DNA of 28,145 bases. Source: Bacteroidales bacterium. GTDB taxonomy: Bacteria; Bacteroidota; Bacteroidia; Bacteroidales; JAADGE01. The stretch covers positions 1-28,145 of the forward strand of contig JAOZQB010000006.1 of assembly GCA_029932445.1 (NCBI GenBank). The letters run 5' to 3'. Below are positions 7,976 through 16,800 of this stretch, piece after piece; positions within the stretch are counted from its first letter, which is position 1; every line of letters starts with the position of its first letter. Made by a program: the position numbers and the translations under genes. The notes under the pieces are model-generated. The model did not search any database and was not told where the DNA came from. It saw nothing but the letters and a program-made list of their open reading frames with translations.

Positions 7976-9640
7976 TTATTTTTCTGTGCTTATTCTTTCT
8001 GCGGTTTTAATAAGTTCCGTAAATTCTTTTCTGTATCCGTTTTCGTCATCGTCTAATGATTCTTTTGCTAAAAGATAAGCTAAGCCGTAATCGGCTTTGC
8101 CTTTATATTTTGAGTCTCTTAACAACATTCCGAACGAAGCAACAGCTGCCGAAAATCTGAAATTATTCGATGTGTTTTCAAATTTTTTGTTGTCATATTT
8201 AACGGTTTTTGTAATTAAAATACTTTTGTCGGAATGTATCGGTTTATATCTGAATTTTATCGTTAATATTTCGTCACCGGAACCGGTAAATTCGTTGTTT
8301 CTTGTTTTTCGGTATTTTAAATCATCAACTTTTTCACCGATTTCTTCATTCGAACTTGCGGGAATAATTTCATAAAGTGCTGTCACCGTATGACCGGCAC
8401 CCAATTCGCCTGCATCTTTTTTATCATCGTTAAAATCTTCTTTTGCTAAAATTCTGTTTTCATAACCGATTAATCGATAGTATTTTACTTGTGCAGGATT
8501 AAATTCGATTTGAATTTTCACGTCTTTGGCAATAGTAAACATATTAGCACGCATTTCTTTAACGAAAACTTTTTCGGCCTCTTTGATGTTGTCAATGTAA
8601 AAATAATTTCCGTTTCCGGCATTGCTTATTTGTTCCATCCGTCCGTCTTTATAGTTTCCCATTCCGAAACCCAATATGGTTAAATAAATATTATCTCTTC
8701 TTTTTTCTTCAATTAAATCAACTAAGGAACTTGTTGAAGATGTTCCGACATTAAAATCGCCGTCGGTTGCAAGGATAACACGATTATTTCCGTCTTTAAT
8801 AAGATTTTCTTTTGCCGTTTTATAAGCAAGTTGAATACCTGCTCCGCCGGCTGTTGAGCCGCCCGCTTTTAAATCGTCAAGGGCTTTTATAATTTTTGCT
8901 TTTTCGGATGCCGGAGTGGGAGAAAGAACCATTCCCGCAGCGCCTGCATATACAACAATTGAAACCTTATCTTCCTGCGAAAGTTCATTCAATAATAATT
9001 TGAAAGATTTTCTTAATAGCGGAAGTTTATTTTCGTCTTCCATCGAACCGGAAACATCTAAGAGAAATACGAGATTAGAAGGTTTTATGTCGTTGTAATC
9101 CAATTTTTTACCTTGAATCCCGATGTGAAATAATTTATGATTTACATTCCAAGGACATTCACCTGTTTCGGTATAAATTGAAAACGGATGTTTTCCCGTA
9201 GGATTAAGATAATCATAATCGAAATAATTTATCATTTCTTCAACTCTTACGACGCCTTTATCCGGCATTTGACCGTTATTCAGCATTCGTCTTACATTTG
9301 AATAAGAAGCATTATCAACATCAATTGAAAACGTAGAAAGCGGATTTGATTTGGCATTAAGAAATGCATTTTCTGCAATTTTATCATATTCTTCAGTATT
9401 CAAATTGGGATTTCCGTCAGCGGGGATACCGTCAGGTGAGGCAATATCAGATAAACTTTCTTCAGCATACATTTTCTTTCCTGATCGGGATTTATCATAT
9501 ACTGCATCAGCTTCTTCTTTTACGGCTTCAGTAACAAAAAAATCATTTTCAGTTGTTTTACTGCTGTCTTTTGCTGTATCGCAAGCATAAAAATTTAAAA
9601 TTAATGCAAGTGCAAAAATTTTCAATACCTTATTTTTCAT
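7976..9640 (-). CDS. YfbK-like von Willebrand factor A domain lipoprotein
   Basis: The 554-residue protein starts with a lipoprotein signal whose lipobox cysteine is C20 (LILNFYAC). A low-complexity acidic linker (20-95) leads to the vWF-A N-terminal module (about 98-180; PLSTFSIDVDNASYSNVRR). The vWA domain (about 188-370) has a complete MIDAS: DVSGS (D195, S197, S199), T263 in GGSTAGG, and TDGD (D293). The C-terminal DUF3520-type region spans about 375-550. The protein should be membrane-anchored in the periplasm or outer membrane and bind a divalent metal for protein contact. The partner is unknown. It is divergent from the amidotransferase-like gene, and a GC-rich hairpin follows the stop. 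Confidence 0.9.
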   Translation of the reverse strand: MKNKVLKIFALALILNFYACDTAKDSSKTTENDFFVTEAVKEEADAVYDKSRSGKKMYAEESLSDIASPDGIPADGNPNLNTEEYDKIAENAFLNAKSNPLSTFSIDVDNASYSNVRRMLNNGQMPDKGVVRVEEMINYFDYDYLNPTGKHPFSIYTETGECPWNVNHKLFHIGIQGKKLDYNDIKPSNLVFLLDVSGSMEDENKLPLLRKSFKLLLNELSQEDKVSIVVYAGAAGMVLSPTPASEKAKIIKALDDLKAGGSTAGGAGIQLAYKTAKENLIKDGNNRVILATDGDFNVGTSSTSSLVDLIEEKRRDNIYLTILGFGMGNYKDGRMEQISNAGNGNYFYIDNIKEAEKVFVKEMRANMFTIAKDVKIQIEFNPAQVKYYRLIGYENRILAKEDFNDDKKDAGELGAGHTVTALYEIIPASSNEEIGEKVDDLKYRKTRNNEFTGSGDEILTIKFRYKPIHSDKSILITKTVKYDNKKFENTSNNFRFSAAVASFGMLLRDSKYKGKADYGLAYLLAKESLDDDENGYRKEFTELIKTAERISTEK

Positions 9641-9642
9641 TG

Positions 9643-9675
9643 TTTGGAGTTTTAGGATTATTAAATGTATATTTG
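9643..9675 (+). promoter_or_regulatory. Bacteroidota-type promoter (-33/-7) for the amidotransferase-CDF operon
   Basis: TTTG at 9643-9646 and TATATTTG at 9668-9675 are separated by 21 bases. This matches the TTTG-N19-21-TAnnTTTG pattern of the primary sigma factor in Bacteroides. Initiation near 9682 would leave a leader of about 37 bases. It is the only promoter in the window with both boxes at consensus spacing. Confidence 0.62.
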
Positions 9676-9718
9676 GGATGTTTTTTAAGTATAGATTCCA
9701 TAATTTAATTAATTTTTT

Positions 9719-10534
9719 ATGAGAAAAATAGTATTTAGTATATTGATAATCAGTTTAATAATATCTTGTAAACATCAACAAAAAATAAGTTCGGATAATA
9801 AATCTGTTCCTTTAATTTTAGTTTCTAAAGATTCAAAACAAACGCATGATAAATGGTTAAGTCGTTCTGCGGGAAATCATAATTTTAAATGTGTGAATAT
9901 GTATGCCGTAAAAAGCAAAGATTCCGTTCGATTATTATTAAAAAAAGCTGACGGAATGATTATTTCAGGCGGGGAAGATGTGAATCCCGCACTTTACGGA
10001 AAACAAAAAGAACTTGAAAGATGCGGCACTATTAATCCGCATCGTGACAGTTTGGAGCAAATGATGATAAATTATGCCGTAAAAAATAAAGTTCCTCTAT
10101 TGGGAATTTGCCGCGGGCATCAAATTTTAAATGTTACGGAAGGCGGCAGTTTAATTATTGATATTCCGACGGATGTGGGCAGTAACTATTTGCATCGTGA
10201 TTCGCGAAAAGCCGAAGAGCATAAAAGTACGGCTGTTTATCACGAAGTATATATCAAACGAAATACTTTTTTATATAATATCGTAAAAGTTGACAGTGGC
10301 AGTGCATACAGCAATCATCATCAGGCAGTTGATAAAGTTGCTCAGGGTTTTACAATTTCTGCTTTTGCAAAAGATAAAGTTGTTGAATCCGTTGAGCCGA
10401 CAGATACTTTGATACATCCTTTTATTTTGGGAGTGCAGTGGCATCCGGAAGCAATGGATGCTGAAAACCCTTTATCCGGAACCATCGGACGGAAGTTTTT
10501 AAATAAAGTCGGGCAACATTTTATCGTTGATTAA
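9719..10534 (+). CDS. Lipid-anchored class I glutamine-amidotransferase-like hydrolase (peptidase C26 / PuuD-like)
   Basis: This 271-residue protein matches the gamma-glutamyl-GABA hydrolase/C26 family. It shows the nucleophile elbow GICRGHQ (C131), the histidine and glutamate of QWHPEA (H242, E244) and the family signature SNHHQAVDK. The N-terminus is a lipoprotein signal (MRKIVFSILIISLIISC, lipobox C17). That is noteworthy because PuuD itself is cytoplasmic. The expected reaction is hydrolysis of a gamma-glutamyl amide bond, here probably outside the cytoplasm; the substrate is unknown. A two-box promoter lies at 9643-9675. The transporter gene starts 11 bases after the stop, so the two probably form an operon. 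Confidence 0.88.
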   Translation: MRKIVFSILIISLIISCKHQQKISSDNKSVPLILVSKDSKQTHDKWLSRSAGNHNFKCVNMYAVKSKDSVRLLLKKADGMIISGGEDVNPALYGKQKELERCGTINPHRDSLEQMMINYAVKNKVPLLGICRGHQILNVTEGGSLIIDIPTDVGSNYLHRDSRKAEEHKSTAVYHEVYIKRNTFLYNIVKVDSGSAYSNHHQAVDKVAQGFTISAFAKDKVVESVEPTDTLIHPFILGVQWHPEAMDAENPLSGTIGRKFLNKVGQHFIVD

Positions 10535-10545
10535 ACCAATAAATT

Positions 10546-11472
10546 ATGTCAGGAACATCAAAAAAAGCCATATACGGAGCTGTTATTGCAAATATTGCCA
10601 TTGCAATAAGTAAATTTACGGCAGCCGTTTTTACCGGTTCATCAACGATGTTGTCGGAAGGCATTCACTCGCTTGTCGATACCGGAAACGGAATTTTATT
10701 ACTTCTCGGAATTAAAAAAAGCAAAAGACCTGCCGATGAAAATCATCCTTTCGGTTACGGAAACGAAGTGTATTTTTGGAGTTTTATCGTTGCAGTATTA
10801 ATATTTGCTCTCGGTGGCGGTATTGCCCTTTATGAAGGTATTGAACATATTTTGCATCCGAAAGAAGTTACCGATGTTATTTGGAATTATGTTGTTCTGA
10901 TATTGGCAATTGTTTTTGAAGGTTCCGCTTTATCAATCGGATTAAAAGAATTTAATAAAACAAGAGGGAATGTTTCTTTTTACAAAGCATTAATTGAAAC
11001 AAAAGATACTTCGACCGCTGCAATTGTCATTGAAGATTCGGCAGCTGTTGCCGGATTAACCATTGCACTTATAACTTTGTTCTTGGGACAAATTACCGGT
11101 ATTGAATATTTTGACGGTATCGGTTCCGTATTAATCGGTTTATTACTTCTCAGTGTATCCACTTTCTTTGCAATAGAATGTAAGAGTCTTTTAATAGGTG
11201 AGGGTTTACCTGAAAGTGATATTCATAAAATAAATTCAATTTTATCAAAAGATGAAGCTGTTACGGCATACAAAAGACCTTTAACTTTATTTTTCGGTCC
11301 GGACGAAGTCTTGGTAAATCTGAACGTTAATTTTAAAGATGATTTGGTTTCGGATGAAATTGAGCAAATTGTTGATCGTCTAGAAAATGAAATAAAGAAA
11401 TCAATTCCTTCGGTTAATCGAATTTTTATTGAAGCGGAAACTATACTTACTAAAAGAAAATCAATGAAATAG
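10546..11472 (+). CDS. Cation diffusion facilitator transporter, ZnT9 (SLC30A9)-like clade
   Basis: The 308-residue protein has about six transmembrane helices in residues 8-215 and a cytoplasmic tail. TM2 carries EGIHSLVD, with metal ligands H41 and D45, followed by the CDF signature HPFGYG (67-72). TM5 reads IVIEDSAAVAG: D164 is kept, but the column four residues earlier, His in YiiP-type zinc exporters, is I160. The combination FYK-----ETKD-STAAIVIEDSAAVAG, with the wording of the loops, resembles the eukaryotic ZnT9 group as I recall it. CDF proteins exchange Zn2+, Mn2+ or Fe2+ for protons. Ion choice cannot be settled, and the missing His argues against a plain YiiP-like zinc site. Convergent with the OmpA gene, with 11 bases between the stops. 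Confidence 0.87.
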   Translation: MSGTSKKAIYGAVIANIAIAISKFTAAVFTGSSTMLSEGIHSLVDTGNGILLLLGIKKSKRPADENHPFGYGNEVYFWSFIVAVLIFALGGGIALYEGIEHILHPKEVTDVIWNYVVLILAIVFEGSALSIGLKEFNKTRGNVSFYKALIETKDTSTAAIVIEDSAAVAGLTIALITLFLGQITGIEYFDGIGSVLIGLLLLSVSTFFAIECKSLLIGEGLPESDIHKINSILSKDEAVTAYKRPLTLFFGPDEVLVNLNVNFKDDLVSDEIEQIVDRLENEIKKSIPSVNRIFIEAETILTKRKSMK

Positions 11473-11483
11473 CATTCCTTAAT

Positions 11484-12272
11484 CTATTCATTCATAAGTT
11501 TATACAAAGAATCTAATTTCGGGACAAGAATAATTTCAATACGACGATTTTTTTGTTTGCCTGCATCATCAGCATTACTTGCAACCGGTTTATGCATTCC
11601 TCTTCCCGATGCTGTTATTCTGTTTGCTTTAATTCCCGTATTTTCCGTTAAAATATTGACAACCGATAAAGCACGCTCGGTACTTAATTTCCAATTGTAT
11701 TTATCCGGTCCTACATTATCGGTATGTCCTTCTATCAGAATTTCGGTATCCGTATTTTTTTCTAAAATTTTTCCGAGTTTAATAACGGCTTCTTTTCCGC
11801 GTTCATCAATATCAGAACTGCCTGTTTTAAAAAGCAGTTTTTCTTCCATGGCAACATAGACTTTTCCGTTTTTCAGATAAACATTTAATTCAGAATTATC
11901 GAAACTTTTTAAAGCATCTTTAATGATGTTTTTTAATTTATTTACTTCTGCTTTGTTTTGGTTAATCATGTTTTCAAGGTATACAAGTCGTTTTTGTTTT
12001 TCTTTAAGAGAATTGTATAAATTACTTGTGTCATTTGAAAGTTTACCTGTTTCAAAAATTAAAGAATCAATGAGATCTTTGTTTCTTTGAAGAAGAGCAT
12101 CATTTCTTTTTTTTGCATTTTTATAATCATACAGAGTTTTATCAAGAGCATATTCCAGCGAATCAATGGATTTTTGATTTTTCTCGCTTAAAAGGTCATA
12201 TTTTTTTTTAGTGATAAGGCAAGAAGGCAAAGTAAGAATAAGAAGTGCGATTATGATAAAAACTTTTTGCAT
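11484..12272 (-). CDS. OmpA-family lipoprotein with coiled-coil stalk
   Basis: The 262-residue protein begins with a lipoprotein signal (lipobox C18, LTLPSC). A charged, predicted coiled-coil region follows at about 25-118. The OmpA/Pal peptidoglycan-binding domain covers about 135-252, with EGHTDNVG, NWKLSTERA and GKQKNRRIEI; the Asp and Arg of these motifs bind meso-diaminopimelate in Pal/OmpA structures. The expected role is tethering the outer membrane to peptidoglycan. The gene has its own candidate -7 box, and the terminator at 12337-12369 separates it from the ornithine aminotransferase gene, so it is probably monocistronic. Confidence 0.9.
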   Translation of the reverse strand: MQKVFIIIALLILTLPSCLITKKKYDLLSEKNQKSIDSLEYALDKTLYDYKNAKKRNDALLQRNKDLIDSLIFETGKLSNDTSNLYNSLKEKQKRLVYLENMINQNKAEVNKLKNIIKDALKSFDNSELNVYLKNGKVYVAMEEKLLFKTGSSDIDERGKEAVIKLGKILEKNTDTEILIEGHTDNVGPDKYNWKLSTERALSVVNILTENTGIKANRITASGRGMHKPVASNADDAGKQKNRRIEIILVPKLDSLYKLMNE

Positions 12273-12294
12273 GATATTAATTTAATAATTTTTA

Positions 12295-12302
12295 CAAAGT
12301 TA
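12295..12302 (-). promoter_or_regulatory. Candidate -7 element for the OmpA lipoprotein gene
   Basis: On the minus strand these bases read TAACTTTG, matching TAnnTTTG and identical to the box upstream of xerD. It lies 22 bases before the ATG, giving a short leader of about 16 bases. No -33 box is seen at the expected spacing. Confidence 0.45.
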
Positions 12303-12336
12303 AAAAGAATATGTTGATACAGAGATTAAATCAATA

Positions 12337-12369
12337 AAAAAGAGATTGCCGTTCAGACAATCTCTTTTT
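12337..12369 (-). terminator. Intrinsic terminator downstream of rocD
   Basis: AAAAAGAGATTG (12337-12348) and CAATCTCTTTTT (12358-12369) form a perfect 12-bp stem with a 9-base loop, 17 bases past the rocD stop. The stem is A/T-flanked on both sides, so it could work in both directions; on the minus strand it ends rocD transcription. Confidence 0.88.
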
Positions 12370-12386
12370 AGTATAAGCGAAAATTT

Positions 12387-13595
12387 TTAAAAAGACAAAA
12401 TGGTATCTTTTATAATCTTAGCAGCTTCAAGAATTTGTTCTTCATTAATTACCAATGGAGGAGCAAAACGAATGATATGCCCGTGTGTGGGTTTCGCAAG
12501 CAGACCGTTATCTCTTAATTTAAGGCATACATCCCATGCTTCTTTGCCGTTTCTCGGTTTGATAATCATTGCATTCAACAGACCTTTTCCTCTGACGAGT
12601 TCGACCATGTCAGAATCAATTTTACGAAGTTCTTCTCTGAATATTTTACCGAGTTTTTCAGCATTTTCGGCAAGTTTTTCATTTTTAATAACTTCAAGAG
12701 CTGCAATGCCGACTTTTCCGGCAACGGGATTTCCTCCGAATGTGGAACCGTGTTCTCCGGGTTTGATGACTAACATAATATCATCATCGGCTAATACGGC
12801 AGAAACCGGCATTGTACCGCCTGATAAAGCTTTTCCGAGAATAAGAATATCCGGGCGAACGCCTTCGTGGTCACAGGCAAGTAGTTTTCCGGTTCTTGCA
12901 AGTCCTGATTGAACTTCATCAGCAATGAAAAGAACATTTTTTTCTTTACATAAATCGTATGTTTTTTTTAAATAACCGTCATCAGGAACATAAACACCGG
13001 CTTCACCTTGAATGGGTTCTACAAGGAATGCGGCAACATTTTTATCTTCCAATTCTTTTTTCAAAGCATCAATATCATTGTAAGGAATCTTAATAAATCC
13101 GGGTGTGTAGGGTCCGAAACCTTTGTATGCATCCGGGTCGGTTGACATTGAAATAATTGTGATGGTTCGGCCGTGGAAATTGTTTTCGCAAACAATAATT
13201 TTAGCTTCGTTTTCCGGAATACCTTTTTTCTCATATCCCCATTTTCTGGCAAGTTTTAAAGCTGTTTCATCTGCTTCTGCACCGGTATTCATCGGTAATA
13301 CCTTATCATAACCGAAATATTTTGTAACATATTCTTCAAATTCGCCCAATACATCATTATAAAATGCTCGTGATGTTAAGGTTAATGTTTTAGCTTGTTC
13401 GGTCATTGCAGCAATAATTTTTGGGTGACAATGTCCTTGATTTACAGCTGAATATGCTGAAAGAAAATCGAAATATTTTTTATCTTCAACATCCCAAACA
13501 AAAACGCCTTCACCTTTTTTTAAGACTACCGGCAACGGATGATAATTATGAGCTCCGTAACGAGCTTCTTTGTTCATATAATCTTTTGAAGTCAT
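12387..13595 (-). CDS. rocD: Ornithine aminotransferase (ornithine--oxo-acid transaminase)
   Basis: This 402-residue fold-type I PLP enzyme converts ornithine and 2-oxoglutarate to glutamate-5-semialdehyde and glutamate, linking arginine and proline metabolism. Key residues are NTGAEADE (103-110, phosphate-binding), D226 of ADEVQSG (pyridine nitrogen), K255 of LGKALSGG (Schiff-base lysine) and HGSTFGGNPV. The opening MTSKDYMNKEARYGAHNYHPLPVVL and the SAYSAVNQGHCHP segment (46-58) are characteristic of OAT within class III aminotransferases and separate it from acetylornithine aminotransferase. ATG 13595 is used; an in-frame ATG lies six codons later. A perfect hairpin follows the stop. No neighbouring arginine or proline gene is visible. 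Confidence 0.93.
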   Translation of the reverse strand: MTSKDYMNKEARYGAHNYHPLPVVLKKGEGVFVWDVEDKKYFDFLSAYSAVNQGHCHPKIIAAMTEQAKTLTLTSRAFYNDVLGEFEEYVTKYFGYDKVLPMNTGAEADETALKLARKWGYEKKGIPENEAKIIVCENNFHGRTITIISMSTDPDAYKGFGPYTPGFIKIPYNDIDALKKELEDKNVAAFLVEPIQGEAGVYVPDDGYLKKTYDLCKEKNVLFIADEVQSGLARTGKLLACDHEGVRPDILILGKALSGGTMPVSAVLADDDIMLVIKPGEHGSTFGGNPVAGKVGIAALEVIKNEKLAENAEKLGKIFREELRKIDSDMVELVRGKGLLNAMIIKPRNGKEAWDVCLKLRDNGLLAKPTHGHIIRFAPPLVINEEQILEAAKIIKDTILSF

Positions 13596-13712
13596 ATCAA
13601 GAAAATTTAAATAATTAATTAATGAAAAATATCGTTCGCAAAATAACGAAAAATTTTATACAGTATGAGAATGTTGAGAAATAATTTTTGTGATGTTAAA
13701 GAACAGTTATTA

Positions 13713-13768
13713 ATTGACAATGGATAATTGACAATTGATAATGAATATCGAATATTGAATAATGAAAT
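13713..13768. repeat. AT-rich heptanucleotide tandem array
   Basis: The stretch divides into eight consecutive 7-base units: attgaca, atggata, attgaca, attgata, atgaata, tcgaata, ttgaata, atgaaat. The consensus is near ATTGAYA/ATTGAATA-like with fixed period 7. It lies in the rocD-caspase spacer. No open reading frame of substance uses it. Confidence 0.7.
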
Positions 13769-13791
13769 ATTTTTTGTGTGCCTTTTGTTAA

Positions 13792-13810
13792 ACTTTGAGT
13801 TCTTTGAGGT
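13792..13810 (-). repeat. Diverged copy of an interspersed repeat
   Basis: On the minus strand this reads ACCTCAAAGAACTCAAAGT. It matches ACCGCAAAGAACACGAAGT at 20642-20660 at 16 of 19 positions. Both copies are intergenic and AT-flanked, which fits a dispersed repeat rather than chance. Confidence 0.55.
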
Positions 13811-13863
13811 AAAAAAGTTCTTTAAAACTTTTCAACTTTATAACCTTTCAACTTACCGGCTGC

Positions 13864-16800
13864 TCATTTTTCATCCAATGTTAAAGGGAAATCGTTTCCT
13901 CCGGAGTAGGAGTAAGGATATTGTCGAACGCCTTTAAATTTACTTGTGTATTCAGGTACTTGGTCGTCAAGATAAGATTTTAATTCATAGACAGTTACTT
14001 TGCCGTCAAGCGGAGAACCGTCAGCACTTCCGTTAAGGGCATCAAGAAGAATGTATGTAAATAAGCCGTGTCCCAAACTTTTAAATTCAACGGCAAATTG
14101 TTCGCTGCCGGCTGATGCCAAAACATGAATACCTGCACTTCTGGAAAGTTGTGCGATGGCTTTTTCTTTAACGGCACCTCTTTGAGCAAGAACTTCTGTT
14201 GCTCCGCCCGATTGGCAGGCATCAAGAATCATCACTTGTTTTAAAGCTTTTATCAAACTGAATTTCTTTTGCATATATTCGGCATCAAGTGCATTATCCG
14301 TCAAATCAGTGAGGTCATAAATCCGTATACAATTGGTCGGAATAAAATAAAAATCGGTTCCGATCATACTTCCGTGTCCCGCATAATAAAACATAAACAC
14401 ATCTTTTGGTTTAGCTTTTGTTGCAATATCGTTTATTGCATTAATAATATGTTCTTTTGTGGCTTCATTATCAATCAAATTGTAAAATGTCATTGTATTA
14501 AATAAATTTTTACTGTGTTTTTTTATTACGTTTGAAAATGCTTTTGCATCCGGTTTTGCATAATTTAAATTTAAACTTTCATTTTTGTATTTATTAATTC
14601 CGATTGTTAAAATATAGCAATCAGGAAGACTTTCATTACTTTGATAAATGATATTTTGAGAAATAATATTCGATTCAATTCTTCCTTGACTGAAAGCCGA
14701 AATTTGAATTTTATTATTTCCGGGAACCAACATCAATTCCAATGATTCGTTTAAACGTCTGCCTCTTTTAACTTTTTTGTTTCGTTTAAAATCAGAAATT
14801 ATACGTTTTCCGTTTTGGGTTACTTTTATTTCATCTATCCCGCCTCCGTTATCAGAAACTTGAAAATTAAGTGTTACGATTCCTTTTTTGAAAACGGAAT
14901 CATTATAATTAGTCGTAAATTTCACACTCGGGGGCGGTGATTTTTGTAAATAATCATCTAAGTTCAAATTTTCATTGATTAATCCGCGTGTTTTGTATGC
15001 TTGTTGTAATAATCCCGGACGATAAAAATCTTCAAAAAATTGATCGACATTAAACGTTTGCATCCCTTTTACGTAGAAAATATATTTTTTTGCTCCTGCA
15101 TTGCCGTCAAAAAATCCGCCTCTTGCTTTTACAAACCAATCATCTCTTGTTAGCTGATAATAAGTGTAAATAATCTTTGCATTTACAATTTCCCAAATCT
15201 TAACAACACCCTGAATACTGCATGAAATAAGTGATTGATTATCAGGAGAAACCTGTAATGAAGTTACGGCAGATTTATGTCCGGTAAATACCTTAAATAA
15301 TTTTCCTGATTTCGTACTCCACATTTTAATTGTTCCGTCGGATCCGCCGGTGAAAATGTATTTCCCGTTACCTGAAAAAGCAACAGAATGAATTTGACCT
15401 TGATTCGGGTTCAGTTTGTTTAACTGAAATCCCGAAACCATATCCCAAATAAAAACACTGCCGTCCCATGAACCCGAAACAAGTGTTCTTCCGTCAGGAG
15501 AGAAATCAAAAGAAGAGACCGGTTGCGTATGTCCGATAAAATTTCGGAACAATTGTTTTGAATCAATTTCATACAATGAGAAATTTTTGTCAAGCCCGCC
15601 TGTTACAATGTAATTTCCGATGGGTGAAAAATCTGAGCAAAATGCTTTAATATCTTTAAAATAATTCTCTCGCTTGCCTGTTTTTACATCCCAAATAGAT
15701 GCATTCCCGTCCCAACTGCCTGATAATAATTTAGTTCCGTCAGAATTAAAATGAACATCAAAAATCATTGCCGTATGTCCTTTTAAAGTTTTAATCAGTT
15801 TGCCGTCGGCTGCATTCCATAATTTTATGCTTTTATCACTGCTGCCGGTAGCAATTATTTTACTGTCGGGAGAAAAATCAAAACAAATAACGGCTCCGGA
15901 ATGCCCTTTTAAATTATAAAGTGTTTTTCCGGTATTAAAATCCAAAACTTTGGCAATAGAATCTTTTTTACCGATTATAAATATTTTACCGTCGGGACTT
16001 AATTTTACGTTTGTTTTTCTGTCAAAATACGTTTTAGCATAATATTGCCAATAACTTTCTTGGTCTAAATCAGTTCCCTGATTACTTTTATTAACATATC
16101 CGACAAATGTTCTTACAAGTTTTCCGTTAGACGTTCTTCTTAATTTTGCTGTACCGTCATCACTTGCCGTGATAAAATATTTTCCGTCGGGACTGAATGA
16201 AGCAGAATTAATTTCTTTTTTATGGGCGTTTACCGTTCTTATTTTCTTGCCTGATAAACGGTTGAAAAATGTAACATTATTTTTGTCTGAAATTAAAATT
16301 GTTTTTCCGTCAGGACTGATGTCCACAGAACTGACATCTTTTTGTTTTTCAATATAAGTTTTTACTTTTTTACCCGTTTTTAAGTTCCACAGAACTAAAG
16401 GTCCGTTTCGAGTTCCGGAAATGACATAATTCTCATCCGGTAAATATTTTGCAAAAGTTCCGCAACCGCCGCAACTCCCTTTTTCAACTGATTTTAGAAC
16501 AGTCTTTTTTTCGCCTGTTTCAAAATCAACAATAATGGCTTTTCGATTATCTTCCGAAACCAAAATGTTTTTATTATCTTTACTTACCTGAACTTTAATT
16601 CCTGTTCCCAAACCTTTGTCCGGACTGACTTTAAAATCACGAATAAATTTACCGGTTTCAGTTTCAAAAATTTTCCCGTACCAATCGTATCCTCCGATTA
16701 CAATGTATTTGCCGTCGGAAGTAAAATCAATTGCCGTAACTCTGTCTTTTACTTTAAAAGTTCTGATTAAATCAGCATTCAGAATGTTCCAAAGTTTTAC

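Larger units (their letters stand above)
13596..13863. other. Spacer between rocD and the WD40-caspase gene
   Basis: The spacer is 268 bases and carries no credible gene. It holds the heptamer array (13713-13768), a 19-base copy of an interspersed repeat (13792-13810) and a pair of TTCAACTT copies 16 bases apart (13831 and 13847). No consensus -7 box for rocD was found. Confidence 0.7.

Noticed and set aside
12400..12912. 170-codon plus-strand open frame antisense to rocD
   Set aside because: It mirrors a strongly conserved enzyme in the opposite strand, has no recognisable domain and no promoter or ribosome site; it is a shadow frame.
13728..13937. 69-codon plus-strand frame across the heptamer array
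   Set aside because: It is made of repeat sequence and runs into the antisense of the caspase gene; no coding signal.
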